Source: Lophius americanus (Eukaryota > Chordata > Actinopteri > Lophiiformes > Lophiidae). Taken from it: 64,000 nucleotides of DNA. The stretch's first letter is position 1; every line of letters begins with the position of its first letter. The notes beneath the pieces were generated by a model that had not been told where the DNA came from, ran no database searches, and was given only the letters and a program-made list of their open reading frames with translations. Positions 1 to 12,600 of this stretch are shown piece by piece. The DNA lies in NCBI GenBank assembly GCA_037951165.1, contig JBBDHG010000009.1, positions 9,513,001 to 9,577,000 of the forward strand, written 5' to 3'. Position numbers and translations under genes: made by a program.

Positions 1-3000
1 GTCATATAGTGGCATAACGGCCCCTTCCATTTTGGTTTTTGGAGCCAAAAGTGACCATTTTTTGGAGGAGCCTGAGGAATCCCTACACCACTCACAAGGG
101 AGCCTTGTTCTAAAGCGTACCCTAATATATTATCAATGACTGTGTTTACATACACACCAGTACCCCAGCTGTGATGCTTATCCCGATTTTGACGATATTG
201 AGGATATGGCCTCTACATGGAACATAAGGAAACTGGTTCATTCCTGTTCCTGTCTATAGTAGCATCCTAGTTATTGATTCCTGTATACTCCCTGACATGA
301 GCGCAATGCAGCAAATCTATCTGACATTTCTTAAACAGCTAGTCTAACTTTAAATGAGTTGTCTCTGCCTATAGAAAATGAGGCAACTATGATTTATAGC
401 AGCCTTTGCACAATTAAATTCCAACATCACGTTGCAGATACAATATGTAATGGGAAAGAAGAGCGACAGGTGGTATTAAACAAGTGCTCCACTTTGACAG
501 CCATCAGTCTGTCACTGCCAACACGTAGGACAAGGAATCGCTGGATGAAGATACGCAGCCATGACTGGTAGGAGAGGATCGGCATGATGAATTTGTAAGA
601 GGAAAGTGTCCCATTACTTGAGTAAGTTTCATTACATGAGAACAACAGGAACAAAGTAAATAAACAGCAGTGTGTTTGAAAGCAGTGTCATACTGTATGC
701 AGGGAAATATTCTGCGTCTAAACTTTTCAATAAAAAGGTTTTGCTCTATACAACATTCAAGGCCACCTGCAATCACTGTTACAATAAGCTGCAAACATGA
801 CTGTAAAACGCCTCAGTCAAGCATTGTGTTTGGTTCTCAGCTCTGTGTATCCCATAGGTGTTACAAAACAAATGACCTGCTGCAGTATTACTCTGATCCA
901 GTGAGGGTGAACACTCTATGTTGCACAACAATGTGTTTATGTTCCCTTTTCTTAAATTATTCTCTCGTTCTGCTCTTTTCTTCATCCCTGACTCCTTGGT
1001 CTTCTTTTTTTCTTTTTTTTGTGGTCCCGACGGGTGGGCTGGAATATAGGACACATGAAATATTAGAATCTTTCTTGAGAAGTCCTAACCATCAGAATAT
1101 GTTGCTCCAATCTCTGGTTCACTCACCCTTTTTCCACTTGAGGTGCTTCCTCTGTTACTATTCCTCCCACTCACATGGAGTCAAACTTCTCTCCGTTCAG
1201 GCTCCTTTTAGTCATTCATTCATACGTTGTCTCATTCAAGCGGTTGGATAAACAAAAACAGCCTACTCACACAAAGAAATAACCCTATTACTCCTCTGTA
1301 TTCTTTGTAAATGTGTAGCGATATATACACCCCTCACTGGTGTGCATGTATATGTGCATGCACTGTAATATCTACTGATAACAACTTTGAATAAATACAG
1401 AAACCAAAATTCTTTTAAAAAATATATAATTTACAAAATCGTGTAAAACATTAAACGCAAATTTACTCATTGAAAGCCCTAAAATACTACAATCAAGCTA
1501 TTATATATTTCATATATATATATATATACATATTTTTTTCCCCGCTCACCAACATGATGGCTTCAGTCCTCACATCTTTGGTCTCCTTATTAGGTCCTTA
1601 TCCATACTGGCTTGTTTTCTGAGGTGGTTCCAATAGTTACAAATGTCTACTTCTTTGAGGAAGTGATTCACCCACTTGGGAAATGAAAAAGAGATGAGAG
1701 AGAGAAAGAGAGAAGAGAGCAAAAAATAGCCCACAAAGGTAAGTTGGGCAAATAGCCAGACGTTTGAGACCAAGCACTCATTTCTAGAGAATTGGCTTCA
1801 TTAGACAAACAGGTATGCTGATGTTGAATACCAATAAGCAACCTGGGGGACTTATATTTATAGACAAAAACAGTTCGCTGTGTGTTGTTTGACCTCCAGG
1901 AACCTTATGCCACTCCGTTAAACCTGCCTCACTTAGTTTACTCTGGCGTTAATTAGTTTGACCGTCAGCAGACATGATTAATGCGAAACCTTCTTTTCAA
2001 AAAAGCTATGTTCATGCTGGGCCTGCAGCTCCGAAAAGGGAATCTTCACTTGGTGGACTGGAGATGCAACACACATTGTTGTTTTTAGTTTTTAATAGTT
2101 TGTTTGTTTGGAGCAAAGACAAAGAAATGCATTTCCCCCCAGGGCAGAGCTGTGTCCTAAAAACATTTGGAGTGCTCTTCTCAAGTGGCTCATCAGCAAT
2201 CTGAATGTTTACGTGTGCATGTGTTTGTAACAGCTACATTTTACTTATGCTTATGATGATGTTGTCACTGCTGTTGGCATCTTGGATGCGTACCAGAGTC
2301 TCTCCAGACAGACGAAGGAAACGATATGTCTTTTGTTGCCCTCACACACACGCTCACATACACATACACACGCACGCACACGCACACACTAGCACCTGAT
2401 GCCTCCTTACTCCACTCTCCAATGTGTGGCTTTATTGGACTGTCTGGGCTCTAGTAGGAACAGAGAGTGTAACTAAGCACACCCTGTCATCCATTCATGC
2501 TATCTTCCCCTGGTCTGAACCTCGCCTTCCCTTCATGCTCCATTTGCGTGCTATTCTCTGGAGGCAGCTGCTCTGGACAAGAATCCCTGCAGTCAGGAAG
2601 GAGGCTGTATTACATTACAGTCACACACATCGTCTCATTCTATTCCAAGCTAAAGGTGAACTGTTAACGAGTAGATGATTTGACATATTACTCACCAAAG
2701 AATCAGTCACAGATGCACCTACCTCTGTATGTTATCAGACTCATTGACACTAATGACTACAATAATATTTCAGATGTGATTCAAAATGAATTGATGTTCT
2801 GTGTCGTTATGCAGTGCAACAAACACAGTTCAATTCCATTCATGCATGGAAAGAATGTGGCCAACGTAGTGGTAGTTAATACAAGTGGATGTTGCTCAGT
2901 CGAGTTAAAATTTTTGGGGTAAAGTGCTGGAACAATTTAGTTTTAACTTACTTGTTTTTAAACATACTGAGTAATACAAAACACACATTTTTTTGATGTC

Positions 3001-3139
3001 AATGCATCAATACTTGTACTGTATAATTTGACAATATTAAAATATTTATTTCTGAAATGAAAACAATGTTATTCTCTCATTTTTGATATCCAACCTTTAG
3101 TATGTGACAGCTGTGTCATGCAACGTCTTAGCTTGCAAA
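1..3139. other. Unassigned AT-rich sequence
   Basis: I see no conserved exon, transposase or RNA gene here. The open frames, up to 193 codons at 670-1251, are low-complexity and match no family I recognise. Local simple sequence includes a purine-rich GA stretch near 1685-1720, a short TA run near 1512-1530 and the CA-rich run listed separately. Confidence 0.6.
2341..2392. repeat. Imperfect CA/CACG microsatellite
   Basis: A stretch of about 50 bases made mainly of CA dinucleotides, interrupted by CGCA and TACA variants. It is an ordinary interrupted microsatellite. The frame through it (His/Thr-rich) is an artefact of the repeat. Confidence 0.85.
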
Positions 3140-3140
3140 T

Positions 3141-3790
3141 ATAAACTCCCTGGCCACTTTATTAGGTACATCTTGTTATTACCAGTTTGGATCCTCTTTT
3201 GCCTTAACAACTGCCTTAATTCTTTGTGGTATAGATTTAACAAGCTGCTAGAAACATTCCTCAGAGGTTTTGGTCCATGTTTATCGGCTGCATCTCCAAA
3301 TCAGGCCGGCTTTGGCGTTTAAACGATGCTCAATTGGTATTTAGGGTCTCAAAGTATGCCAGGAAAAATATCAACCACACCATTACATCACCTACGCCAG
3401 CCAGAACCGTGGATACAAGGCAGAATGGATCCTTGCTTTCATGTTGTTTATGTCAAATTCTGACCCTACCATCCAAATGTCTCAGCAGAAATCGAGACTC
3501 ATTGGACCAGGCAACATTTTTTCCAATCTTGTATTTTTTGATTTTGGTGAGCTAGTGCAAATTGTAGCCTTAGTTTCTTGTTCTTAGCTGACACGAGTGG
3601 CAACCAATGTGGTATTCTGATGCTGTAGCCGATCTGCTTCAAGGGTCGACCTGTGGCTATTTTAGTAACTGTTGCCTCCTGAAGCCATACCTTGAAATGT
3701 TTTGTCTGAAAAGAGGTTACGTCATTTCCAGACCAACTAATCAGGGGTCTTTGTGACCTCAGGATACAGCTCCATGTGACTGCTTGAGAC
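3141..3790 (-). mobile_element. Tc1-like DNA transposon relic with transposase fragment
   Basis: The left edge carries CTGGCCACTTTATTAGGTAC, the inverted end I associate with a widespread fish Tc1-like family, so this is the 3' end of a reverse-strand element. The reverse frame at about 3499-3700 reads TVTKIATGRPLKQIGYSIR, then SAKNKKLRLQFALAHQN and DWKKCCL, which matches the linker between the DNA-binding and catalytic domains of Tc1 transposases. The expected DESRF aspartate motif just downstream is frame-broken. The N-terminal helix-turn-helix region and right inverted end are missing, and the sequence at about 3300-3330 looks like an internal deletion joint, since middle transposase sequence is absent. 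It is non-functional. Family assignment is by recalled motif; Tc1/mariner superfamily is firm, subfamily is not. Confidence 0.85.
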
Positions 3791-4214
3791 AAACGCATAG
3801 CACTTCCTGTCCATCTATTTCCTCATCTCCATTTGCTTTTATCCTTTTATCTTCATATCGTGGCATTGAAGGCCAATTTCAAGCCCTTGTTATAAATTGC
3901 CTTATCTCCGGTTTCTCTTTCTCTTGCTTTGTAGAAGGCGAACAACCGATACCTAAGCAGGATTTGGTAATAAATATTTAATAAAATTGGTAAAACTGAT
4001 ATTTCTCAACTTGCACTGTTTTCTTTTTTTGTTATTGACACCACTTTATCTTTCTATGTTTATTGTGATTACATGGTTTGGTGGAGCACAAAAAACTAAC
4101 ACACAAGGGTAGATGCTTACATTTCTGCTAGACTTCTAACAAATGGAACAAACAATCAAGCAAATAATGAAACAGATAATCCCTTAAACAAATAAGTAAC
4201 TGAGCAAATAAACA

Positions 4215-4248
4215 ATTAATAAATTAATAATATTATTAATTTATTAAT
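4215..4248. repeat. 34-bp perfect AT palindrome
   Basis: The sequence from 4215 to 4248 consists only of A and T and equals its own reverse complement. It lies just left of the modular repeat that begins near 4261. It may be an accident of AT-rich slippage or a cruciform-prone junction. Confidence 0.8.
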
Positions 4249-4260
4249 ATTATTAATTAA

Positions 4261-4905
4261 TAAATAAGTTATGTTCAAAGAACAGTGTTTTGTCGTAATG
4301 AGTTCCCCCACATGAGTAAAATGTGAACTATGAATGTAAAATATGATAAATATAAGGCAGATCTCCCTTAGTCAATTCATAAACACCAAATCTGAACTAA
4401 ATCAGGACAACGGTTAGGAAGTTATATCCCAAAAAAACCCCTCAGTGATTCAGTGATTCATATATATAATTTTAGGGTAAAATATTATATAAACAAGACA
4501 TATATTTTTAAGCCAATAAATATGCACCAAAATTTGACTAAATAGGATTAACGGTTAGGAAGTTATGTCAGAAAAACATTGTTTTTCGTAAAATACCTCA
4601 CCCTAACGAGTAAAATATGAAATATTAGAGAAAAAATATGATATAAACAAGATCGACCCCCTTGAGTTGTACACATGCAAGTTTTTAATGAAACGAACGA
4701 ACGGTTGAGAAATGATGGCCTGAAAATGTTTGGAGATGAAGCCCCCCTAAGTTTCGGAAATTTACAACGGATCTTTCCCATAATAAACCCAATAATAAAC
4801 CCAGTTCTTCTTTGCACCTAAGCCTATTAGGGTATAAAATGATCCATGGTATAGGTTTTGAGTTTTGTGCCTTAATATGAAGGATCTGCAGTGTCGGACA
4901 CAAAT
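4261..4905 (+). repeat. Modular dispersed repeat, copy 1
   Basis: Three related units follow one another. Each contains a block resembling GAGTAAAATATGAACTATTA, then a block like ATATGCACCAAATTTGACTA, then ACGGTTAGGAAGTTATGTC. That last motif falls near 4410, 4551 and 4701, giving a period of about 140-150 bases. After the third unit comes a different module: GTTTGGAGATGAAGC, a TCGGAAATTTACAAC block, CCAGTTCTTCTTTGCACC, a block around ATGATCCATGG, and an end containing AAGGATCTGCAG with GACACAAATGCAATGATG. The same order recurs near 31 kb, and partly near 6.3, 27.6 and 57.9 kb. No open frame is conserved among copies, so it looks non-coding. I do not recognise the family. Confidence 0.75.
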
Positions 4906-6300
4906 GCAATGATGAAACCATCACATACCTCACTTTTCAGAGATATAATAAAGACATCCACCTCCTATCAACTCTCACACACCACCTCAACATTACCTTG
5001 GAGCTTGCTACCTGAGAGCTCAATTAAAAGGGAATCTTTGAATGGGTACACAACATTTTTAGTTACTGTATAATGGTGTGGACTTCCACTATGCACATTG
5101 CAATCTGTGAGTGTATATCTGTAGCCTATACATGCATCAGCTGTCTCGTGACAATGTCACGTATGCGTCAGACAGCAGTGAATAGGTCCTGATATAAAAA
5201 ATATAACTATTTTTTTGTGCACAGTCCTGAAAACACTCAATGTCTCAGCAGTATGAAATGTTCCCGTGAATTGATGAGTTTCATTTAAAACTATTATTCT
5301 CACTGAATCAATTAACATAAATAATACCGAATTCTCTCTTCAGTCAATCCTCTTGCTTAAGAGCATAATCCATATTTGGAAAATTATGTAGACGTCTGCA
5401 CATTTAAATGATGGCAAATTAAGAAAATGACCCTGCTCGAAGTGAAAATCTGCTGTGATTATTGGCAGTGGTCAATTTGTATTCGCTGCAGAACATTTCT
5501 AACTGTTTATGGAGTTATAAAGTGTTTGTAAATGATAAACTTTCTGTTTTTATACATCATTGGTACGAATAAGCTACATACCTAAAACAAAGATTTCAAG
5601 AAAACAAGAATAAAAGGAGTAAAAAGGGTAAATGCACAACATTCCTATTGAGGGCATCAAGTTACAAACAGTATATGGTATTTTTTGCTTTGAAATGGGC
5701 TATCATCGACATTATTGTATTATTGTGTGTCCCATTACAAACTTGGATGTAACAATAAAACCTGAATATTGTGTCTGAGCACACAGACACTTTCACTACA
5801 GGAATTTGTGCTGATGTGGATAGAGCATAAAATCTAAAAGTGAATGTCAGCAAACTGACCGCCTAAATTCAAATATGCCTTAAAATGTAAGAATCAGCGA
5901 GTTCAAGACAAAACTTATTAAAGCCCCACCTTTTGGCATGTGTGAAATTTAATTTAATTCGTTGTTTAAGTCACCAGCATTTTTTTGAGATGATGCTTAT
6001 TACGCACTGACACACATAGTGACGTACAGACATGGTTCGCCAAACATTCCCCCTTTACTTGGGGCATAAAACCTCATAGACTAAAGTGATCAAGCCTAAT
6101 CTGGTTTGCAATTGTTTCATAACAATTCCTCATGGGTTTGATTTATCATTGTTACAGGAACTAGTGCTAACATCATGAACGACAACAGGCTACAGCTTTC
6201 GTATGTCCTGGTGATAACTCAAGAAACGATTCCATGAGTCATTTTCAAATTTTATAACAACAAAGACCTCAGTGCAGGGAAGAACTGGCTTGATATTAAA
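4906..6300. other. Unassigned AT-rich sequence
   Basis: I see no gene, recognisable repeat or RNA in this interval. The open frames are short and not conserved in any way I can judge. Confidence 0.6.
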
Positions 6301-6301
6301 A

Positions 6302-6444
6302 TAAGGTGGGTTGTACATTTCGGATATTAGGGGCAATTTTTATCTCCAAACGTTTTCCTTGATTTCTCAAAAGTTGGTCCAATTTAGTCCAAATTTGGTG
6401 CATATGAATTGAATTGAGGATATAACCTTTGTGTGTGCTTAAGA

Positions 6445-6512
<68 letters not shown>

Positions 6513-6770
6513 TCATATTTGTCGTATTTGATTCTAATAGTTCATATTTTAGTCACTAGGGGAGCTTTTATATGAAAAAATGCTGTTGTTTGGATATCAC
6601 TTCCTAATCATTAGTCTGATTTAGTCCAAATGAGGTGAAAAGGAATCAACTTGTGGAAATGCATCTTATATATATCACATTTTACTCTAATAATTCATAT
6701 TTTACTCACTAGAGATAGCTTTTTTAACAAAAGACCATGTTTTGGAAATAACTTGACATTCCGTGTGAGG
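6302..6770 (-). repeat. Modular dispersed repeat, copy 2 (reverse)
   Basis: Read on the reverse strand this holds the same blocks as copy 1. The reverse complement of 6302-6360 contains GTTTGGAGATAAAAATTGCC followed by a CCGAAATGTACAACCCACC block, which pairs closely with 31100-31145. Two further units are seen at about 6520-6640 and 6655-6760, with blocks around TTAGTCCAAATGAGGTG and TCATATTTTACTCACTAG. A 64-base AT run (6447-6510) interrupts the first unit. Beyond about 6770 the similarity fades. Confidence 0.7.
6447..6510. repeat. (AT)32 microsatellite
   Basis: Thirty-two uninterrupted AT dinucleotides, inside copy 2 of the modular repeat. Perfect purity suggests recent expansion. Confidence 0.95.
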
Positions 6771-8989
6771 AGTTCAATCAGGGGGATTGCGCAGTGGATG
6801 GGGGGATTTTTGGAGATATAACCTTGTTGTTGAGGACGACAATGTAGGCCTAGTTTTAAGGGGGTCTCACAGCAGACCTTACAGCAGAGCTTCCTCTCAG
6901 TTGCTTGCTTTGCATTCAAGGTATCACTTTCAGACACATTCACCATACTCTGTCTTCCACTCATCATTAATGTAATTAGTCTTTACCCAAGGGTAGAAAG
7001 GGACGCAGTCGTGGATGTAAGAGGGATCTCAGTGTCACCTTGAAAAAAATGTATCTAATGATTATAGTGTCACTGTACACAAGAAGAGACATATTTGCGT
7101 TTTGCTCCCCATGAGGAAATTAGTGTCCATGGACAATTCAGTGCCCAGGAGCAGCAAAATGCTTGTTAACATCCCCATAATTAAAAACATTAGTATGCGC
7201 TGTAGAAGGCCCTGCAGCATATACAATCATATGCAAACACATGCTGGGTGTGCATTTAAACAGATACATCTGTATCCGTGACCTTATAAAAGGAATTTGT
7301 AATACATGAGAGCATGTGGTCTGACTTTTTACGTCAAAGTATTTAACTTTCTTGGGTTACAGTAGATTTTTTTTACATGGACACTTATTCATTCTGATTG
7401 AAGTCATTCCGAACAAACATTTCAGGTTAACTGTTAAAATGAGTCAAACCCTAATATTATATTGTTTTAACATGCTCAGTGACATCACGTAAAAAAGCTG
7501 TTAACAGCTGTGTGAGAGGCACATAAGTGACCATAATTGGATGTGTTTTATCCGAAGATGGGAGCCTATCATGTTATAAGGGCAGTTTTTGATGTGATGC
7601 TTTTAATGAAGAACGCAATCTCAAGAAAGCCTTAACAGTACCTCAGAGTGGGATTACTTTGACTAACACTCAATCATTACCTTACCTAAAATTAAGTTAT
7701 TAGTGAGGTTGTGTTGTGTTGGAAATGCACTAGAAACACATCACCAGCATCTTAAGTACTGTTAAAAGCAGAAACTCCTCACCACGTGTTTCATCATGAA
7801 ATCCCAGATCCACGCCATGGTCAGTGACCTTGACAGGGGTCTTGCTCATTTTCAATTATTTCATCCATTGTTGCTTGAAAAGGAATATTGGTGGATCCCA
7901 CTATTGTGGAATGTATCCCTAAAATCAGCTTCTTCAATGCTTTTCAGGGGTTTTGTATTAGTTTACTTCTCCAGTATATCATGGCTCATGACAATTTTTA
8001 CTTTCTATTACCACAACATTATTGTATTAAGAAAAAACTCTCTGCTGTGGTCTAGATCATTAAATGCTGGCATTGTGCGCATGACTTGGGACTCTGGCCA
8101 TACACAGACCAGTAAGTATTCTGTTCCACTGTTTACGTGCTGCGGTGGTTATTCTGATATTCATTCAAAAGAATTATTCTGACCCCAGGCTACGGAACTC
8201 AATCTCAAATGGAATGGGGTGTTTACATGGAGCATTGTCATTCTTATTAGGCTTTTATTCTGTCTTTATTGGGAATAAAGGGTTCCCTGTTAACTCACCT
8301 AAGCCTTGTTCCCTCCATCATAGAACCCGGTACTTGTTCCGGGCTGGTGCTAGAAACACAATCCCAATGATGTAAACTAAACACAATTGGCTACTGGATA
8401 CACTCATGGATTTTATCACCCTGGAAGGGTGCCTCAGTGAGGTAGTCTTGGTAATAAAGACCGAAACACCCGTTGATCCTGAGGTATATACCTGATGATG
8501 TATCCTGAAAATTAGGACATATAATCCAAGCTGGATTGGGTGACCTAAATCCAGATGGAATCCCAAATAGGGAAAAAAAAAAAAACAATTATCATATACA
8601 ATATCAAAACTAAACCTAGATAAGACTAGGGAGATGTCCAGGACAACAAGCAATAGCCAGTACATTGTCTTTGTCACCCTAATTTTAACTGAACAGCATG
8701 TCGAGGGACCCAGAGGGTGCCCACTTGATGACCCCAAGACAAACCTACTCTCCATTTCACCACTCCAATAAGATTGCCAACCTCAAGAGTGTCAACTTTC
8801 TACAGGGATTGAAACATCAAGTCCTATTTGCGATACTAAACAATCCAAGCTACTGATTTAAACAACATGAAACATGGAAAATAAAACATACCAGGCTCTT
8901 CTGATCTTTGGGGCAGTCTATCACCTACCATCTTCTCCTGATGCTGAGCTCACCTTCCCCCAGACACTGGTCTTTCACCAACAATGAGG
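6771..8989. other. Unassigned sequence
   Basis: I see no recognisable element. A reverse-strand frame of 145 codons at 8318-8755 contains an A-run and resembles no protein I know. The forward frame at 7796-8182 (128 codons) is also unrecognised. Confidence 0.5.
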
Positions 8990-9100
8990 TTTAAAACTTT
9001 AAATGAGGGTTTTGGTTCGGGTCGGTGGTCATGATTGGTTTTTTTTTTACTCATATCCAACATCTTTAGTTTGTCTTTAACTTTTTGATCCGTTCGGTCA
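8990..9100. repeat. Possible fragment of the 59.6-60.3 kb MITE-like repeat
   Basis: The block near 9053-9080 (CCAACATCTTTAGTTTGTC) resembles TCAACATCCTTAGTTTGT near 60100, and both are preceded by an AAAACTT...AATGAG block. The match covers a few dozen bases with several differences. A shared repeat is plausible but not proven. Confidence 0.35.
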
Positions 9101-9564
9101 ATCTGTACTCTATACTGCAGACATGTGGCGCTATATAAGCTTCAACACCGACTTTGTAACAAGAGGAGACATCCGGCTTTCACCTCCACCTCAATCGCTG
9201 CTACCCTTCATATCCACCATGAAACCTTTCATCTTAAAGTTAGAGTTTTGTTATTTCACTGTTTTTTTTTCCACAGTCAAATTTGGGCATTACAGAAGCT
9301 CCAAGGTTGTAATGTGACAATAGAACCCCCCCCCCCCGAAAAAACAAAACAAAAACCTATATAACATATACAACTGTTATATATAAACATATATAAATAG
9401 ACATACATTAAATAGAGATAAATAAGGTATAAATATGACCAAAGAGTCCAAACTCCAGGAAGAAAAACAAATATAATGATATTCAGTTAAAGGGACGTCC
9501 TTTGAAGGGTTTTGAAGGGTAGTCGAAGGTAATCTGAGTACAAAGAACTGTGAGTCGGTGCGAG

Positions 9565-9640
9565 TGCATATACCATCTGGCCAGGGAATACCTTTGGATT
9601 CCCCAGGAGGAGCTGGAAGCTGTGGCTGGGCAAAATGTGA
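9565..9640 (+). mobile_element. Rex3/RTE-like LINE fragment
   Basis: The segment translates to WPGNTFGFPRRSWKLWLGK in one frame, matching the conserved stretch near the end of Rex3-type RTE elements (a Trp-Pro/Ala-Gly start, then a Gly-(I/F)-Pro and Trp-Lys pattern). The same stretch occurs in the tails at 51885-52122 and 18670-18945. Only about 75 bases are recognisable, so this is a short relic. Confidence 0.6.
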
Positions 9641-12600
9641 GCAAATTCTATGGGTGTGAGGGTGATCTGTTTATTCCTCAGGCATATACAAGTGGATGTT
9701 GAAGAAATATATAAAACGCAAGCTGAGTGGCAGCTCAAATTAAGGCAAGGTTTTCTCCTACCTCTACACTTGGTGATATATACACAGATGTAGCAATATT
9801 GAACACAAGCAAGTAGCCTACATTTCTAGACAAATGGGTACTCTGTTCAATCACACTCAGTCAATACTCAAGATATAGTTATTATATGAATACATTCAAT
9901 TCCAAACCGACAACACCCTTCTCTAAGACCTCTGGTGTTTTTCTGATGGTTCACAAGGATCGCAAGGCAATGTTTGCTGAAAAAATTTGAAATTATTGTT
10001 ATTTCTTCAATCGTTATCTAATCCTATATGGAGCTTCATTCAAAATTTCTGTTCAAAGAGAAAGAGGCTAATCCTTGAAATATCCTACAGGGAGTTGAGA
10101 AAAAAATTGCAGCAGTAACAAAAACATCACAACAGCAACTGCATTACTCAGAAAGTGTGCCTGCATGTGGTGGCAGATTTCCTTAGCTTATCCTTTACAG
10201 CCTGGTTTGTCCAAGCCATCTACCAGCAGCAAGGCAAACGAGCTTCAATCATGCAGCAACATGAAAGTCAATATATTCATGAATGGATTTGAGTGAAATT
10301 CCGAAGGCCTATAAAAATAATAGAGTGTGTAACATTATTCCCGGCATAACCAAATGGAAGAAGCCTTAAGGGGGAAATATCTAGCAAAAGACAGCTCCAC
10401 TCATCTATGAACAGCAGGGAACACAGGGAAGAGAGGGTGCAATGAGAACACTTACCTGCGTCAGGAGACCTGCAGCCAAGTTTAGAATAATACAGAGCTT
10501 TGTCTCATTACTATCCTCTCCTCCACTATACGCCTCCCATCTTCTGCATGAATGCGAGTGCATTTTTGCGCATTTGTGTTTATACTGTTTTTATTCTACA
10601 CTGTAAAACTTGTGCTCAAACGTTTTTCTTGATATGCATAAATTAGGGTCCTCAGTGAACCCCAGGACACGTGATATCTGATTTTTATCTCCAGAGACAG
10701 AAAACCACAACAGATTTTTCGGGAACTATTATTGCCCGACTGAATGTGATTTTCTTCATTGTTTCAGATGTATGAATGAAGCCTAGCTCATGTAACTCTT
10801 ATTCGTCCAAACTGTGTGTTCAAGCTGAAAGAGATGAATTGGCAAATATGTTAAAACAAAGGTCAAGGGTCTCTTCATGGCAGCTCGTCTCAAGACGTTC
10901 ACTGAGGAATCAAAAATGGTCATTTGGAGACAGGCCTGGCTGCACTGTGTAATACAGCCTGCTATCAAACCCAGTCTCTTGAGTTATGTTGTCTTTTAGA
11001 ATGAGTGTCTGGGAGCCCAAGGATGACAACGTTGTCACAAACACAAGGACACACTCTCTCTTCATCTGTCTAGTTTTGATAAAAGTTTATATTCTTTTCC
11101 TCCTTCCTTATTATGACCTGCATTTCTCCTTCACCTCTCTTGAACTTCTTTGTCAAGGCTTAATTGAGAAGTTAAAACTATTTTATTCTATAGTAGATAT
11201 ATTGGGGAAATTGGGACTATAAGCAATTTGATACTTAAAAACGAATACAGAATGAATACTCTTTTCAAAACATTAATAGTGATGGACACCGCTTCATAAT
11301 TCTGTCTACCGCACACTTTTTTTTGGTGAGATGTTCAACACTGTGAAGCAATAAGAAAAGATTTGAGGAACATAGCAGGTGCGCTGAAGACAAGAGGAAC
11401 AGAAGATGGATAGACTGCGGTTGTGGACTGCAAAGTCAATGCAAGATAGCCTAAATCAGAAGAATTAAAACAAAGGAGACCCATTCTGTCTTCTTCATGT
11501 TGTGCACACACTATATAACTTTAGATATGTTGCTGTTTGAATATAACTCTTATGGTACAAATAAATCGTCTGCGATGTCATGCCACGACTTGAATTTTAC
11601 AGTTTAAAAAAGACAGCACGTTGGCCCCTGTTGCCGGTTCTGGCTATTGATAAATGTCAATAATAATTAGTTTGAAAGCCGGTTGCCGTTTGTTTGTGAG
11701 CAACATGCAAAAAAGACAGAAAAGAGAGTCTTAATCATTTGTGCCATCTTGTGTGTCCCAAAGCCTCTTAAAATAAAGGGCCGGCATACGTAGACTCTAG
11801 GTGGCCATAGGACGACGTAGTTAACTTGATAGATGGGACCGCTCTGACTGCTAAGCACCTTTCTCTTTTCTTCTTTGCTATGCAGAATCGACTCGTGTTC
11901 CTTCATGCCAAAGATGTACGGTGAACACGGAATTCAGCCTGACATTAAAATGAGTCGTGTGGCTCAAGTATTGGCTTAAAAATGGGCTCAGATTGTACAG
12001 TGGAAGCTCCCGCCCCTGTAACAGCCCGTACACACCCCTGCTTGTTCCAGAATAATCTAAGACGATCTAGTTCGGTCTCTTTATTATAATTGTCTATCAT
12101 GTTTGCTTTCATATTGCCTTTTCCCATCACATTAACCTTCTGTTATCTCACACATTCTCTGATTAATAAAATGCTCTGTAACATCTCTTTTTCCCTTGCA
12201 TCCGTTCATTATTTTCAACTTTTTGTTTGAAGCCTCCTGACCTGTCATGTGTTGAATGACAACAAAACACACTTCTCTGAGCAAAAACACTGCAACGCAA
12301 TGAAAGACAGGGAGAAGGAGAGGGTGAAGAGACAGCAAGGATGTGCGCAACCCCCCACAGAGGAGAATTGAGCAGTGGGCACCCCCTCTGAGTGAGCTTC
12401 TAGAGTTGCCTTTCACATCCCCCTATCTGCTGCCAACACATCCCACATGCTCTCCAGGAACTGCAATACTGTGTCTGTGACAGCCCAGAGTCTTGTTTGT
12501 CTCGCAGTTCCTTCCTTTGATTCTCTTGCAGGAATGGGGTTGTAACACCTTTTTAATTACGTGAAACTACATCATATAGCACAATGCGTCTATAGATTTG

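Noticed and set aside
670..1251. 193-codon forward frame
   Set aside because: Composition is Ser/Leu/Cys-rich and unlike any family I know. An overlapping reverse frame of 91 codons exists in the same place, and no promoter or conserved motif is visible.
2205..2399. 64-codon frame ending in His/Thr repeats
   Set aside because: It runs into the CA-rich microsatellite and has no recognisable domain.
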